This document shows positions 11,716-25,000 of a stretch of DNA of 64,000 nt, piece by piece (the stretch's first letter is position 1; each line of letters begins with the position of its first letter). Origin of the DNA: Mytilisepta virgata (lineage: Eukaryota; Mollusca; Bivalvia; Mytilida; Mytilidae); contig CM051519.1 in the NCBI GenBank assembly GCA_028015205.1, forward strand, positions 40,343,979 through 40,407,978, given 5' to 3'. Under the pieces are notes generated by a model. It was not told the origin of the DNA. It searched no databases and saw only the letters and a program-made list of their open reading frames with translations. The translations under genes and the position numbers were made by a program.

Positions 11716-12944
11716 ATCTATAAACGTAGACAAATGGTAGTGTCAACGCAGTGCGAACGATATAGAATTATTCCCGTCCGCACAACTTCAGTGATTCGAA
11801 GACCATGCTTAGTTTATGTTACGCTCATATTACGTCAACACGATCTTTTATACGTCCTGTTTGTACTACAACCTCACTGCGATTTGTTTTACCATGTTCA
11901 AAATTTTGCAGAATCCGTCACGTCCATCAGATCCATGCCACGACCTTATGAGTTCCCATGACGTTCCCATTTAGTCGTAGAAGTTCTTATTGCATCCATT
12001 CGATTCAGGACTGTCCTTATATGTATATTTCCCTTGTCAAATTCTCTGGCAATGTAAACCTTTCCCTTTGCAACAACGGGACCTGCCTTCGGATATCTGT
12101 GTTTTATTCATGCTTGCATGTGCCGTTTTCATCTTCAGCTTGACATTACGATATCTGTAGTCGCATCTTTGACATCATAGTATCCTTCAAGAAAAACCCT
12201 CATGTCATCATAATATATCGGGTTTTTCTCAAATATCTCCGCAATAAGCATATGGACCCCAATTCTTTTTTTTGCAAATAAGTAGTCAAGGAATACCTAT
12301 GGTATTCCTTCAAGAGGCGAAAATCGAAAACAACTGACAAACTCCGGAGAACAAAAGTCCATTACTTAAGATATTTGTACTAAAATTTAATATTGTGATA
12401 ACTATAAATAATTGAGCCGGATGGCTGGTCGTACATTTAGTTATCACTTGAACCAATATCATCTATTGATTACAGTCTTGTATGTTCATACCCTCATCGT
12501 TATGGAGGATGAGAGGTAATTCCCATGTAGCAGCTAATCATATAGAAGAAGGTAAGATATAAATATATGTATTAAAAGATCTAAAGAATAGAACTTTCAA
12601 TTCAATGTAAACAGGAACTAATACTAAACGACAAAAGTGGAAAAAAAAGTACGGAGGACTTTATACACATTTAAATGATTGTTGAGGGTTATTTGATTAC
12701 CTATCTTGGTATCCATTTTCTGTGTCGCATCTACATTATACCCATATCTTCTTTCATTCAATAAATTATGTAAAAACAGGCACTCAAATAATTTCAGAGA
12801 ATGATTGAAAGTAATCATTCAAAATATAATACAGAAAATAAATTTATTCATTTATTATTAAACCCTACGAGTCTATTTTAAGATTATGTGTAATCTTTGT
12901 TCATGTTGCTAGAATTGTACTCTTTATGATATTTACAGCTCAAC
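11716..12944. other. Upstream region of the HAD-CHDH gene
   Basis: No independent gene is supported. A splice-acceptor-like tttacag ends at 12938, a few bases before the first ATG of the next gene, so a 5' untranslated exon probably lies somewhere in this stretch. I could not place its donor. Confidence 0.4.
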
Positions 12945-15900
12945 ATGCCAGCAATTGGAGGTTCAGTAGTTTTTAGACGTTTCACTTACAGTCAACAGTT
13001 TTTTGCCACAGTGAAAAACAATGTACAGTTGATTTCAAATGGTAAGTAATGTGCAGTCGTATTTATAAGGATAGATAAGACAAAATCCAGTAGAACTGAA
13101 CACGGAAAATATACAACTATATGGCACTTCACTGAGTGCGAACAATTTTTACTTTTAATTTCTTTAAAAAATGAAGAACTTTGGGCGTCATTTCAGCATT
13201 TTTGCAAAATGAAACGGCAAATTTGTTTTTCTTGAAATTTACATAGTCCAAAAATCGGAGTAACGAAATCAAAAAGCTAAAGATCCATTTGGTGTTGTCT
13301 TAAATTTATGGACCGTCTTATCATGCTTTTGTCTAGATTCAACAGCCCACACCACAAACCGGTCGTAAAAACTTAAACAAAATGTCGAAAGTAAACATAA
13401 ATCCCAAGTAATCACAATGTACATGCAGTGAATATTGGAAGGAATTTAAAGAATCGTGAAATTTGTGATTTAACCTACAAAATCACTAATATATGTAGAC
13501 TTACATGCCGTAAGGATCGTTAATTGGTTGCCAACTCATCACCATGCATAAAAAATAAAATAACGTGGATTTTCGTAGAAAGTTTGTAGTTTCCTTGTAC
13601 ATGTGATATATTATCATTTTGGAATTTTAGAAATTGTAGAAACTCTTTTTGAGAAATTCAAAATACATATTTTCATATATCCTCCCAAGTCAGGGTTTTG
13701 TATCCACGTTCGACTTGGGGGGGGGGGGGGGGGGGGGGGTTCATATAACACGTTAAAATTACACAAGCATGAATTATAAGTTGTCTTTAGATTACAATTC
13801 TGATTTTTTTCTTTATAACTTTTAAAGAAGTGCATAAAAATATGTGGAAACTTATCGTTTACAGTTCAACATGAAGCTAGACAGTCGTTCAGTAGAAGAT
13901 ATTCTACGAAACGATCTTCAAGCTACGATCTGATTATCTTTGATAAAGATGGGACACTTATCTGTTTCCATGCCATGTGGGCACCATGGTCGAGACAAAT
14001 GTCTTCAAAGTGAGTAACATTAAGGTTTTTTTAATACCTTTATTTCTGACCACATTCTTGACTTTAGCCAATTGTTGATTACAAATGTATTTTTAGAACT
14101 GTACCAATTCAAAAATAAAAAAGTATCGAAAGTTTCCATTTCTACAAACTTGAGTGATTTGACATTCCTAAGGTACCTTTCTAAATTTGATTGAATCGTG
14201 ATTTTTATATGAATGCAATGGAATCACTTATTTGCACCAGGACAAAATGTTCACTCACGTTAGTTAAATGTTTTTAAACAAACCCCAGACTCTTTTGAAT
14301 CATATTTAAAATATATTAAAATCCTGCGTATTTGCCATGTTGTAGTGTATAACATCAAATATGAGCTGACAAGAATTCCCTTAAGAATGGTGTTTCAGGT
14401 GGTCATGGCTTCGAGTAATGTTCAGTGATGCGATGTCATGTTTATTAAAGTCGTCTTACTTTAAGACGAATACATGAATAAAACTTTATCTTACAAAAAG
14501 CTTGCTTTTCCTTTTTATTTATTTGTATTATTTTGTATACATTTGTACTTGATAACAAATAGAAATTGATTTATCTTTTAATTTTTGTTTTTGGAAGGTT
14601 ACTGTTAGCTACAGGATTACAAATAGAAGATCAGATATTCAAAACAATGGGATTTTGTCCTGTTACTGATAGAGTTTTACCGGGTTTGTTGGCTGAAGCG
14701 ACATCAATGAAACTGAGGGACGAATTGTCAAAACTTTTGGTGAAGAATGGAATGGTAGAGAAAGACGCAGATAACCTTTTAAATGATATATGGACAGAAG
14801 GCGACCATAAAAAGCATCTAAAACCATTAGGAAATGCGAAATCTGTGTTTTCAGTGCTCAAGAACAACAAAATAAAAATCGCTGTTTGTACAACGGACAA
14901 CAGAGCTGGGACAGAGGCGGTTTTGACAGAACTTGATTTGAAAGAATCAGTAGACATACTAATATGTGGTGATGATCCCGGTACTGTACCAAAACCTGCT
15001 CCAGACAACGCATGGAACATTTGTAAACAGTTGGATGTTGATCCAAGAAATACTGTCATGGTTGGTGATACACGAACTGATATCAAGATGTCGAAGGCGG
15101 CTAATCTTGGGTTAACTGTTGGAGTTCTGAGTGGCGTTGGTAAATTGGAAGATTTGCATCCTGATGCTGACCACATTATAGATGATATTGATCACCTTCT
15201 ACCTTTGGTAATGCCAAGTGATCTAAAAGTAAAGAAACCGTTATTAAAATCAAACTGTGTTCATAAACATGTATGGTCGTCTCAACAGAAATTAATAAGC
15301 AAGCGAGATTTTTCGTCATATTCACCCTGGGTTTCCTCCTTATATAAATTCAACCGTAGAAAATTTAGCACAATTTCAGGTAGTAGAATATACGATTATG
15401 TTATTATCGGTGCAGGTTCTGCTGGTTGTGTTTTAGCCAATCGTCTTTCAGAAAACCATGAAAACAAGGTACTGCTTCTTGAGGCAGGACCTAAAGATAA
15501 TACATGGAAAATACACATGCCAGCAGCCTTAATGTACAATCTATACGATAACAAATATAATTGGTACTATAACACTGAACCGGAACCTGGCATGGACAAT
15601 CGAGTTATGTATTGGCCAAGAGGTAGAGTTTGGGGCGGGTCTTCTTCACTTAATGCTATGGTTTATGTTAGAGGCAATGCGTTAGATTATGATAACTGGA
15701 AGAAACTTGGAGCAGAAGGATGGTCGTATTACAACTGTCTGCCGTATTTTCGTAAAGCACAGTGTCATGAGCTTGGTGAAAATCTGTATCGAGGTGGGAG
15801 TGGTCCGTTACACGTATCACGTGGAACATCCAAGAATCCACTACACAAAGCATTTATAGACGCTGGTATTCAGGCCGGATACCCGTTCACTGATGATCAG

Positions 15901-17040
15901 AATGGTTACCAACAGGAAGGCGTTGGCTGGAGTGACATGACTATTCACAAAGGCAAACGATGGAGTGCTGCCTCGGCGTACCTTCGACCAGCTTTAAAAC
16001 GAAGTAATCTTACATCTGAGGTAAAGTCTTTGACAAAGAGAATTTTGTTTGATAAAAACAAAGCAATTGGTGTGGAATATGAACAGAATGGAGTGCTTCA
16101 GAAAACGTTTGCAAACAAGGAAGTTATATTAAGTGCTGGTGCCATTAACTCACCTCAGCTTTTAATGCTTTCAGGGGTCGGAAATGCTGATGATTTAAGA
16201 AACTTAGATATTCCAGTTGTTCATCACTTACCCGGTGTTGGTGAGAATTTACAGGATCACTTAGATTTACGTGTGCAATACGAATTGAAACAACCAATAT
16301 CACTGTACAAATACCAATGGAAATATCCTCACAATATGATTAGAGCAGGTTTAAAGTGGCTTCTAGCCTCAACTGGAGATGCGGCCACAGCTCATTTTGA
16401 ATCTGGTGGATTCATTCGCAGCAAACCTGGAGTTGAACATCCAGACATTCAGTTCCACTTTGTTCCAACAGGTGTCGATGACCATGGAAGAAAAATGATT
16501 GATAAACATGCATGTCAGGTCCATGTTGGAACTATGAGACCTGGTAGTCGAGGTTATATAAAATTAAAGAACAAAGACTTTAGAGTTCATCCAAAAATTG
16601 TGGCTAATTATCTATCAACAAAAGAAGATATAGAAGACATGAGAGCGTGTGTCAGATTATCAAGGGAAATTTTCCAGCAAAAGGCATTTGAGCCTTTTAT
16701 TGGCACTGAAATCAATCCTGGTATGGATATTCAGAGTGATGCTGAAATAGATTCGTACGTTCGAAGAACTGCTGATACGAATTATCATCCGTGTTGCACA
16801 TGTAAAATGGGATCCCCTTATGATAAAATGGCTGTAGTCGATGAAGACACAAATGTGATAGGTTTGGAGAATTTGAGAGTAGTAGATGCATCTATAATGC
16901 CAGCAATGGTCAGTGGGAACTTAAATGGACCAACTATCATGATTGCTGAAAAAGCTTCAGATATCATCTTGGGAAAGAAACCTCTTCCTAAGGCAAATGT
17001 TCCTGTTTATGAACCAAAATCCTTAAAGACACAAAGATAG
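12945..17040 (+). CDS. HAD phosphatase-choline dehydrogenase fusion (894 aa)
   Basis: Three exons join in frame: 12945-13041, 13865-14009 and 14598-17040. Their junctions are phase 1 and phase 2, all GT-AG. Residues about 53-283 form a Gph-like HAD phosphatase: motif I DKDGT with Asp59/Asp61, motif II Thr near 179-180, motif III Lys213 in PKPAP, motif IV GDTRTD with Asp238/Asp242. Residues about 346-880 are a GMC flavoprotein resembling choline dehydrogenase: the FAD-binding GAGSAG at about 352, RGRVWGGSSSLNAMVYVRG, and the active-site His811 in NYHPCCTCKMG and Asn857 in SGNLNGPT. Choline dehydrogenase oxidises choline to betaine aldehyde in mitochondria, the first step to glycine betaine. 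The N-terminus is Arg-rich and uncharged by acid, fitting a mitochondrial presequence. Further presequence-like segments sit before each enzyme domain (RRYST at 43-47, RDFSS at 317-321, RKFST at 335-339). The substrate of the phosphatase part cannot be read from the sequence. I know of no equivalent fusion in vertebrates. Confidence 0.9.
13717..13739 (+). repeat. Poly-G tract (23 G) in intron 2-side of exon 1
   Basis: An uninterrupted run of 23 G lies in the first intron of the fusion gene, about 125 bases before exon 2. Such tracts vary in length and can form G-quadruplexes. Confidence 0.9.
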
Positions 17041-18186
17041 TATAAAATGTTTCAGAGATAATTAATATTTGAAATTAATAGAGAAAGGCGAGTCATCATG
17101 GTCACTTACCGTTAATTCATTCAACATTCATTTTTTTCCATGTAAACATTTTGTTTTGGTCTCTAGGGAAATTGCCAAAGCCATCAGTTACATTCATTAT
17201 ATTTTATTTACCCGGTAGTTGTCAAAATTGGACTTGACTGAAATCAAATCAAACGTTTAAGAGAAACGAGTTTAGCTTTCTTATTGTCGACTTTCTCCTT
17301 ATTAGTGTGGTGCGTGAACTATAACATTTACAGTCATGCCTGTAGAATGTACAGAAACTTATACGCAGCACAGTGAAATTACTTTGAATTAAACGTTATT
17401 TTTCAGAGATTTATCATCAGTCTTGAAATTCCACTGTTTTTATCATGATTCGAATCCGTTGGTAGTTGTAAATTATTTCGATACTAGTCCAAAATTGAGA
17501 CTTAAAATTCACTGTTACATAATTGTAAAGAAGACAAACATAGCTAAGGAGCAAACAAAAGACGCAATCCATTAGACAAACCCGGGAAGACAAATGAACA
17601 ACCACAAGCATAACAAATAAACACTGAAAACTAAAAAACAATGAACAATGCGAACTCCTAGGAGTGAACTCGGATGCTGAAGATTTGTGAAAACTATTGA
17701 GTGAACTCAGATGCTGAAAATTTGTGAAAACTAAGGAGTATCTCCTCGAGCATAACTCTGTCCTAAGATGGCTTTAGCTTAACCCCTTTGGCATTTTTAA
17801 ATTTGCATTTTAGATTGTTTGTTTAGGTTTTCAATATTTTAGACAATGAGTCGTCAATCGAAATGTCCACATCTTGTGCATCAGAACTGGTATCAAAGAA
17901 TTTTAATCTCTGATTATTAAATATCGTCTAGTAGTAGATATTAGTTTCGAATTCTCAGTTGGAACAAAAAAATCAAAAATTGAGTTTCAGTCATTTGACT
18001 AAGTAGTATCATAACATTTTTTGGAAATCTGACAAAATCTAAACAAGAATGGCGGTTGTTCAAACTGAGAACTCAATTCATATGTTCTTTACCGCACGGA
18101 TATCGAACATGTATCTTGATGTGCCAGTTACATTTATGTGCTTCTTGTATTTTGGACTATCTTCGTAAGACATTTGCCTACTTATT
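17041..18186. other. 3' flank of fusion gene and repeat remnants
   Basis: No gene is supported. A roughly 39-base segment ('gagtgaactcggatgctgaagatttgtgaaaacta') occurs twice in tandem at about 17662-17736. Bases about 17820-17880 resemble part of the 370-bp tandem unit at 8630-9510. Confidence 0.45.
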
Positions 18187-18302
18187 ATTGTGTAACAGTA
18201 GAGCTTGATTTTACTCCTACAATTACATACTGCACCAACCAGGAATCAAACCTGGAACCTTTGGTTCAGTAGTCAACAATTCTACCAGCTGAGCTAAAGG
18301 TG
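18187..18302 (-). mobile_element. tRNA-derived SINE, minus strand (family A)
   Basis: Reading down from 18302 on the minus strand gives CCTTTAGCTCAGCTGGTAGA (A box) and GGTTCCAGGTTTGATTCCTG (B box). It continues GGTTGGTGCAGTATGTAATTG and ends near CTCTACTGTTACA. The same head-and-tail order occurs on the plus strand at 38200-38590. The 5' and 3' acceptor-stem bases do not pair, so this is a retroposed tRNA-like sequence and not a tRNA gene. Confidence 0.7.
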
Positions 18303-19046
18303 TACCCTACTAGCACAGCTAATAGGAAGGTGGTTTTAAACCTGTTACGTTTTCCACATCTTCTAACATACAAGATGGAAGCCCCATTACACTTGTATGT
18401 AATTTTTGTTTTGTTTCGGAGCTGCCCTTCAATACACAGACACTTCTGTATGATGCAATCCATATTGGTGTGTGCTATGTCAACGGTTCATGTTTCTTGA
18501 AATTGGTCTGATATTCAAATTAACATTGGTACATATAATTTACCCAAAAATATATATATATATATATTCTCTCCCCTTATTCCCATAAATTTTCAGAAAT
18601 GTGCATACTTAGAGGACTGCAGCATGTAAATTGAAAACCCAATATGTTTCTTTTCATAAAATATTTGCACTAATGAACTGGAGCTAAGTTGTACTAGTGT
18701 TTATTAATATGGAAAATCATCCAATGAATTTATTGGCACTTGAGTTAAGTTTAGGCAACAGCCCACTACACAAAACCAGAACAGAAAAACTGATGTCAAA
18801 AATTCAACAGTAACCATAAATCTCATATAAACATGGTATTCCATATCATAAACATACATGATATACTAAAAATAGACAAGATTCATCAACTAAAAATGGC
18901 TTGGGACAGTTGGCACATACATTGCATATAGAATGTTGCAGGGTTGGGCATATTTATGAGTACTCCACCCCCCCCCCCCAGCCTTTAGGTAATGGATAAA
19001 TGAAATTTTGTAAATATATAAACATCAATCTTTTTTTATAAAATTT
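18303..19046. other. 3' flank of ERCC8
   Basis: Contains an (AT)n tract at about 18549-18566. Minus-strand AATAAA motifs (TTTATT on plus) at 18700-18705 and 18729-18734, about 320-345 bases past the ERCC8 stop codon, are candidate polyadenylation signals. A C-run lies at about 18968-18978. Confidence 0.4.
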
Positions 19047-22000
19047 TTAATCATCCTCATCACTGCTCCAAGTATCAACCATAACAGTAGGTCTTGTAGT
19101 TCGTACAGAAGATTCTAGATCTTCTTTGAACTCGCTCTGAGTTTTTATATAATCGTCATATGATGAATCTGTATCCGGTGTCCATATAAGAATATTTCTG
19201 TCATTTCCACCACTGTATACATCCTGAGTAGATGTGTGAAACTTGCAACAGTTCACAGAATTATAATGACCCTGAAGTCTATGAACTTTTTCACCAGTGT
19301 ATATGTCAAACATGTCGATATATGATCTATTTGGAATAAATAAAACATTTGGAGAACATCCTGAACTGACACTTAATTGCACTAATCTTTTGCTATCGTT
19401 TGGAATTTTGCCGTAGTTTATTAAACAGTTTTTTCCTGACTTTGAGTCCCAAAGTCTGATACAATTGTCTGTACCACATGATATGAGATGAAGACCATCT
19501 GAAGTAAATGTAAGTCCATTGATAGCTCCATGATGTGCTGTATTACCTAAAAAATCAAAATCTTTGAATTATTAGCTTAAAACTTTTTAGGTAAATAAAA
19601 CCTTAGTTAAAAAATAAAATGCTCCGCTGGGCGCAGCTTGATACGACCGCAGAGGTCGAACCCTGAACAGTTGGGGCAAGTATGGACACAACATTCAAGC
19701 TTGATACAGCACTGAATTTGGTTGATTGATTGATTGTTGCTTAACGTCCAGTGGCAAATATTTCATGCATCTTCATGACGAGAACCAGTTCAATTTATCA
19801 AACAATTCAATTAGGGGTGGGATGGGACACAAAGGGGAACCAATTTTGACTGCCACTGTAAAAGGAGGATGGTTGGGTAGGGTCGGATAATTTAGCCTCC
19901 TGTAGCGGCCATCAGCCTACTCTTTTTCGAAAACTACAGAAGGGGTCTTTAGCGTGCAGGGAGTGTGGCATTCTCCAAACACGTTACCCACTATGGTCCG
20001 CGGTCAGGCTTTCCGTATTATGACCTGACAACCCCCCCAACGAGACTGAATTTGGATTGTGAATAAATATTTGACACAGCATAGGTTTCTGACACAGAAT
20101 TAATGTGGTCTAAGAACTTAAAATTTTTTAATTTACCTATTCAAACAATATCAGTATTATTTGTTTTTATATATAAATCAGAAATAACCAATTTAAAATT
20201 TAAAATTGGGCACACATATCAATTTCTTGCTATTGCGCAATACTGTGCAATTGAAGATTTCTTGCTATTGTGCAATACTGTGCAATTGAAAATTCCCCCC
20301 CCCCCCAAAAAAAATAAATAATTTACCCCTTTTTTAGCTTTTGTGCAATACACTATGAAGTTGCACATTGACCCCCCCCCCCCCTCCCAAAAAAAAAACC
20401 AAAAAACAATAAAATTTATTGTAACCCCCCTTTTTTTGCTAAAAGAAATTTGAAATTTCCTTTTTAATTTATGAAATATGAAATGAGAAAAAAATTAAAT
20501 GTGTTTGGATTACCTCCCTTAGCCCACCAAGATAATATCATACATTTCTATTTACTTATACTAAAGTTATTGTGCAAAAACCAAGAAAAATGCTTATTTG
20601 GGCCCTTTTTTAGCCCCTAATTCCTAAACTGTTGGGATCAAAACTCCAAAAAATGGTCATAAACCTTGTGTTAAAATTTCATAGATTTCTATTTACTTAT
20701 ACTAGAGTTATTGTGCGAAAACCAAGAAAAATGCTTATTGGGCCCTTTTTTGGCCCCTAATTCTTAAACTGTTGGGACCAAAACTCCCAAAATCAATCCC
20801 AACCTTCCTTTTGTGGTCATAAACCTTGTGTTTAAATTTCATAGATTTCTATTAACTTATACTAAAGTTATAGTGCGAAAACCAAATGTCTACAGACTCC
20901 GACGGACGACGACGACGACGACGACGACGCCAACGTCATACCAATATACGACCGCAAAAATTTTGCGGTCGTATAAAAATCAATGGAGGTAATGAATGTT
21001 CATGGTCAATTTTGAGAGGAAATTTTTAGCTTGTTTTTGACTGCATTTAATCTATGTAAACCCAGGTGCGGATTTCATATTGATGCTCTTGTGTAACTTA
21101 CATGTAGCTATATATATTTGCCTTAAGACAGTACGCTCATTTTTATTTTCAATAGCTATCTCTTGTTACCTTGTTCCTTTTATTTATTCAGAATTATTCT
21201 GGTAATACTTGATAACTATTAAAATATTTTGTCAAATTTTATTCACTAGTATTTTCCAGGCCAGTAACGATTTGTGGTGTAGAATTTTTCTCATTTCTGA
21301 TGGGAGCTGCTGCAATTTAACAAATGTTCATCTCAGTTGTACAAGTTATCATGAGCTGGCATTTTCATTCTTCATCAACCAAACAAAATATATATCCAAA
21401 GAGTAAATATTATACAAATGATTGATTTGAAGGCTGGTTTATTACAGACAGTGCACAACAATTTGATCTTCAATACCATAAATCAGGACATTTTGGTGTA
21501 GGGATTTTGCAGTTTTGTAGCATTAAAATTTGGCACTTTGTGTTAGTACTGTTTAATTTTACTAAAAAAATGAAAATAAATGAAAAATAAAATTACCAGT
21601 AAGTTAAAACTCACTGATTAGCACTGTTTTGTGTATAATAATGATTTCAAAAGAAGCTGTCATGATTGACAAATTGATGCTCGTTCTTTTATAAATGGTA
21701 ATGATTTAAAATTGTTTTGATGAGACAAACATGATTACAGCAGTCTGGCTTTAACAAAACATATATCAATCAAAGAATTGCAACTAAAAACAATGTTGAT
21801 AAAACTTTTCCATTTGAAATTATTTTGGAACGTTATTTTTTGGATTTGTTTCATTTTATTGTTTTAAATTTTTGAACATTTACAAGAGACAACACATAAA
21901 CCGTAATATAACCAAAGCCAAATTATCCAAAATTACAATACTGCATTAAGAAAGATGCACCCTAAAGAAACCAACCAATAATATTATCTGATGGCTCTTT

Positions 22001-25000
22001 TCCATTATACTGATCTAAAATCATCAATGCTCCCTTTGCACTTCTGATATCCCACAGTAAAATTTTGTTGTCAGCACTGAAAAAAATAAAAAAGGATAAC
22101 TTTACATGACTGAAAGGTAAAAGGATGATGCAACAAAGACTGCTTCCTTACTATGCTTTCGGTCTATTTTCAGCTTTTTCAACTTGCTTCTCTTTCACTG
22201 AGACCTCCCAATACTGCTTTACACAATTTCCCAAGCATTTAGGGGAAGGCTTGGATTTATCCGAGAGACTAGATTAACTCTGCTAAATTTCACATTTTCC
22301 TGAATCAAATTTTTAAAATGTATTGTTGAATTGAAGGAAAATATTTTACCAGAATTCAATTGCAGATATTCCTGCCTAGAAATAATTACATGTACTGATA
22401 AGCATATTACTGGAATAGTTTTTCAGTGTATATTTCCTAACTTTAACAGACACTTCTTTTATCTTCATTTTTAGATCATTTATTGCTTGTCAACTGGACA
22501 AAGATGTGGCCCCCATGACAACATCAAGATGTACTTTAAAAATCTGCTTAGACATTTACATTTATTCGGAAATTACCTAGGAGATGCATGACCATATCTT
22601 TTCAATTCAATGAAATCCTTTTAGTCAGCTATATTACACAAGCACCAAACCTAGTTTGTCATACTTACCCACCAGATGCAAGGATAAATTCTTCTTTTGG
22701 GGACCATTTGACACAATAAATAGAACTGTCGTGACCTTTCAGCATATGTGAACTTGACCCTGACTTTAAATCAACTAATTTTAACTTTGAACTTTGACAT
22801 CCAACTGCTATAAGACAATGTTTAGTAGCTACTGGTGACAAATCATGCTGGTACACAATTCCACTGAATTCATATTCATCAACTGGCTAAAAATAAATTA
22901 TAAAACCTTAATTTTTTATGCTTAAAAAGTTTACTGATTATAAACTAATAAACTAGACTGCATGTGGTTAAAACTATGATTTATAATTTTTTTAACTAAA
23001 AACGCACGACATGGAAGTAAATAAAAAAATATGTGTCCTTTTTAATTTATTTTTATTGTTTTATATCTGTATGAGTACAATAGATTTTAAAATGAGTGAC
23101 ACTTTTTATATTTAAAAAAAAATAATAAAAGATTTCACATTTTTTCAGATACGTGCAACATTTTAAAAAGTTAGTATAGCAAAATTAGAAGAATGAGAAA
23201 TTAATGAAATTTAATTCATCCTACAGGGCAATGCCATGAAAATAGCTTAATGTGAAAGACTTTCTTAAAAAGCATCAGAAACTTTGAACTTTCAAATCAA
23301 GTTTTACAAACAAAAAAATTCAATTAATGTATAATTATTGCAATATCACTTTCTGGAGGCAATCTACTAATACCAATAACTGAATGATCAGATTTAGCTT
23401 AAAAACATTTAAAATGGGAGATAATTCATGCCAAAATTATTACAAATTCACACTAGTTTACTATTTTGTTTCAACTGAAACAAATGATAAACTAATTTGT
23501 AACTCATGAAATGATTAAAATATCAATGTACTATATTATAATTGAATTATCTTTATTATTAAATAAGAAAATAACCATATAAGATAGATATTATTAAAAT
23601 TATCCATATTTTTATAGGAATAACATTCAGTGTGAGATTTATAGAGCAATGCTTCCTTGCTTTAATCTCCTTAGGATAGAGGAAAGGGTTCTACCCTAAG
23701 ACTATAAAGGAGAATGAATTTTCTTTTAAGTCCTGTAGCCATGCTATATTTTTCATATCATTTTAGAACTCTCTGATGGGAGATAACCCATGCTAATTAC
23801 TACAAAAAGCAAATTGAGCCAGTTGAAGTCTAGGAAAATATGCTGCAAAAATGCATCATAAGTTTGGAAACTCTTTTTAAGTCTTCTCTAAAAATGATAC
23901 ATAATTTTATGTCCCTTTTTTACACAAATATCAGAAATGAACATACTTTTCAATGTAAGTTAATGCATTTTAATTATGAAATGGGAGATAACTCATATTA
24001 ATTCATGAGAATACAGAATAATACAAATACAAACTTTCTGCATTTTTGTTTTTATCTTATTGTAAAAATCACTTGTTAACTCTTTAAAATTTAAATTTCC
24101 TAAATCAATAATTACAATTAGATAATAAAATGCTCCGCTGGGCGCAGCTTGATACGACCGCAGAGGTCGAACCCTGAACAGTTGGGGCAAGTATGGACAC
24201 ATCATTCAAGCTTGATACAACATTGAATTTGGATTGTGAATAAATATTTGACACAGCATATGTTTCTGACACAGAATTAATGTGTTGTAAGAACTTAAAA
24301 TTTTTTAATTTACCTATTCAAACCATATCAGTATTATTTGATTTTATATATAAATCCCAAATAACCAATTGAAAATGGCATTATAGATGAGATAAACAAA
24401 AAACTTTCATCAGCACATTTTATATTGGCAAATTTCCAATGAAGTTCATTAAACTAATAATGTGCAATTGAAGAATTTGACACATAATATGTTTCTGACA
24501 CAGAATAATTGAATTGAAAGAATTTATAATTGGTCATATGTTTTTAATTTATATTGAACCATAACAGCCCATTTAAATACACCATAATTTATTAAAATAG
24601 AAAATGACATCATAGTCATGGATGGTAAATTTTAAATATACATAATTTAAAAGCATTTTAGATGAGATAAACAAAAAAACTTCATCAGCAAATTTTATAT
24701 TTCCAAATTTCCAACGAACTTCATTAAACTAAAGATATTGGCAAATTTCCAATGGAATTTGTTAATAATAAAGTTTTGATAACAGGTCACACATATCAAT
24801 TTCTTGCTATTACACAATACTGTGCAATTGAAAATTTATTGAAATATTTGATACATAATAGGTTTATGACACAGAATAAGTGAAATCAAAAAACTTAGAA
24901 TTGGTCATATGATTTGAATTTATATTCAACTTTTTTCTTCTTGTGCAATACAATATGCTGTGGATAAATGCCCCACCCCCCCACCCCCCAAAAAAAAAAA

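Noticed and set aside
14566..14597. Upstream part of the 14566-17040 open frame as protein start
   Set aside because: The frame opens with TTG and the first 32 bases precede a good acceptor (ttggaag at 14597). Splicing from 14009 to 14598 restores HAD motif I from exon 2 in frame.
14631..15176. Long minus-strand open frame (181 codons) opposite the HAD domain
   Set aside because: It is the antisense shadow of the phosphatase exon. The plus-strand translation has the HAD motifs and this frame has no recognisable features.
18230..18302. tRNA gene on the minus strand
   Set aside because: A and B boxes are present but the acceptor stem does not pair, and a conserved non-tRNA body follows. The same arrangement recurs at 38200-38590, so it is a SINE.
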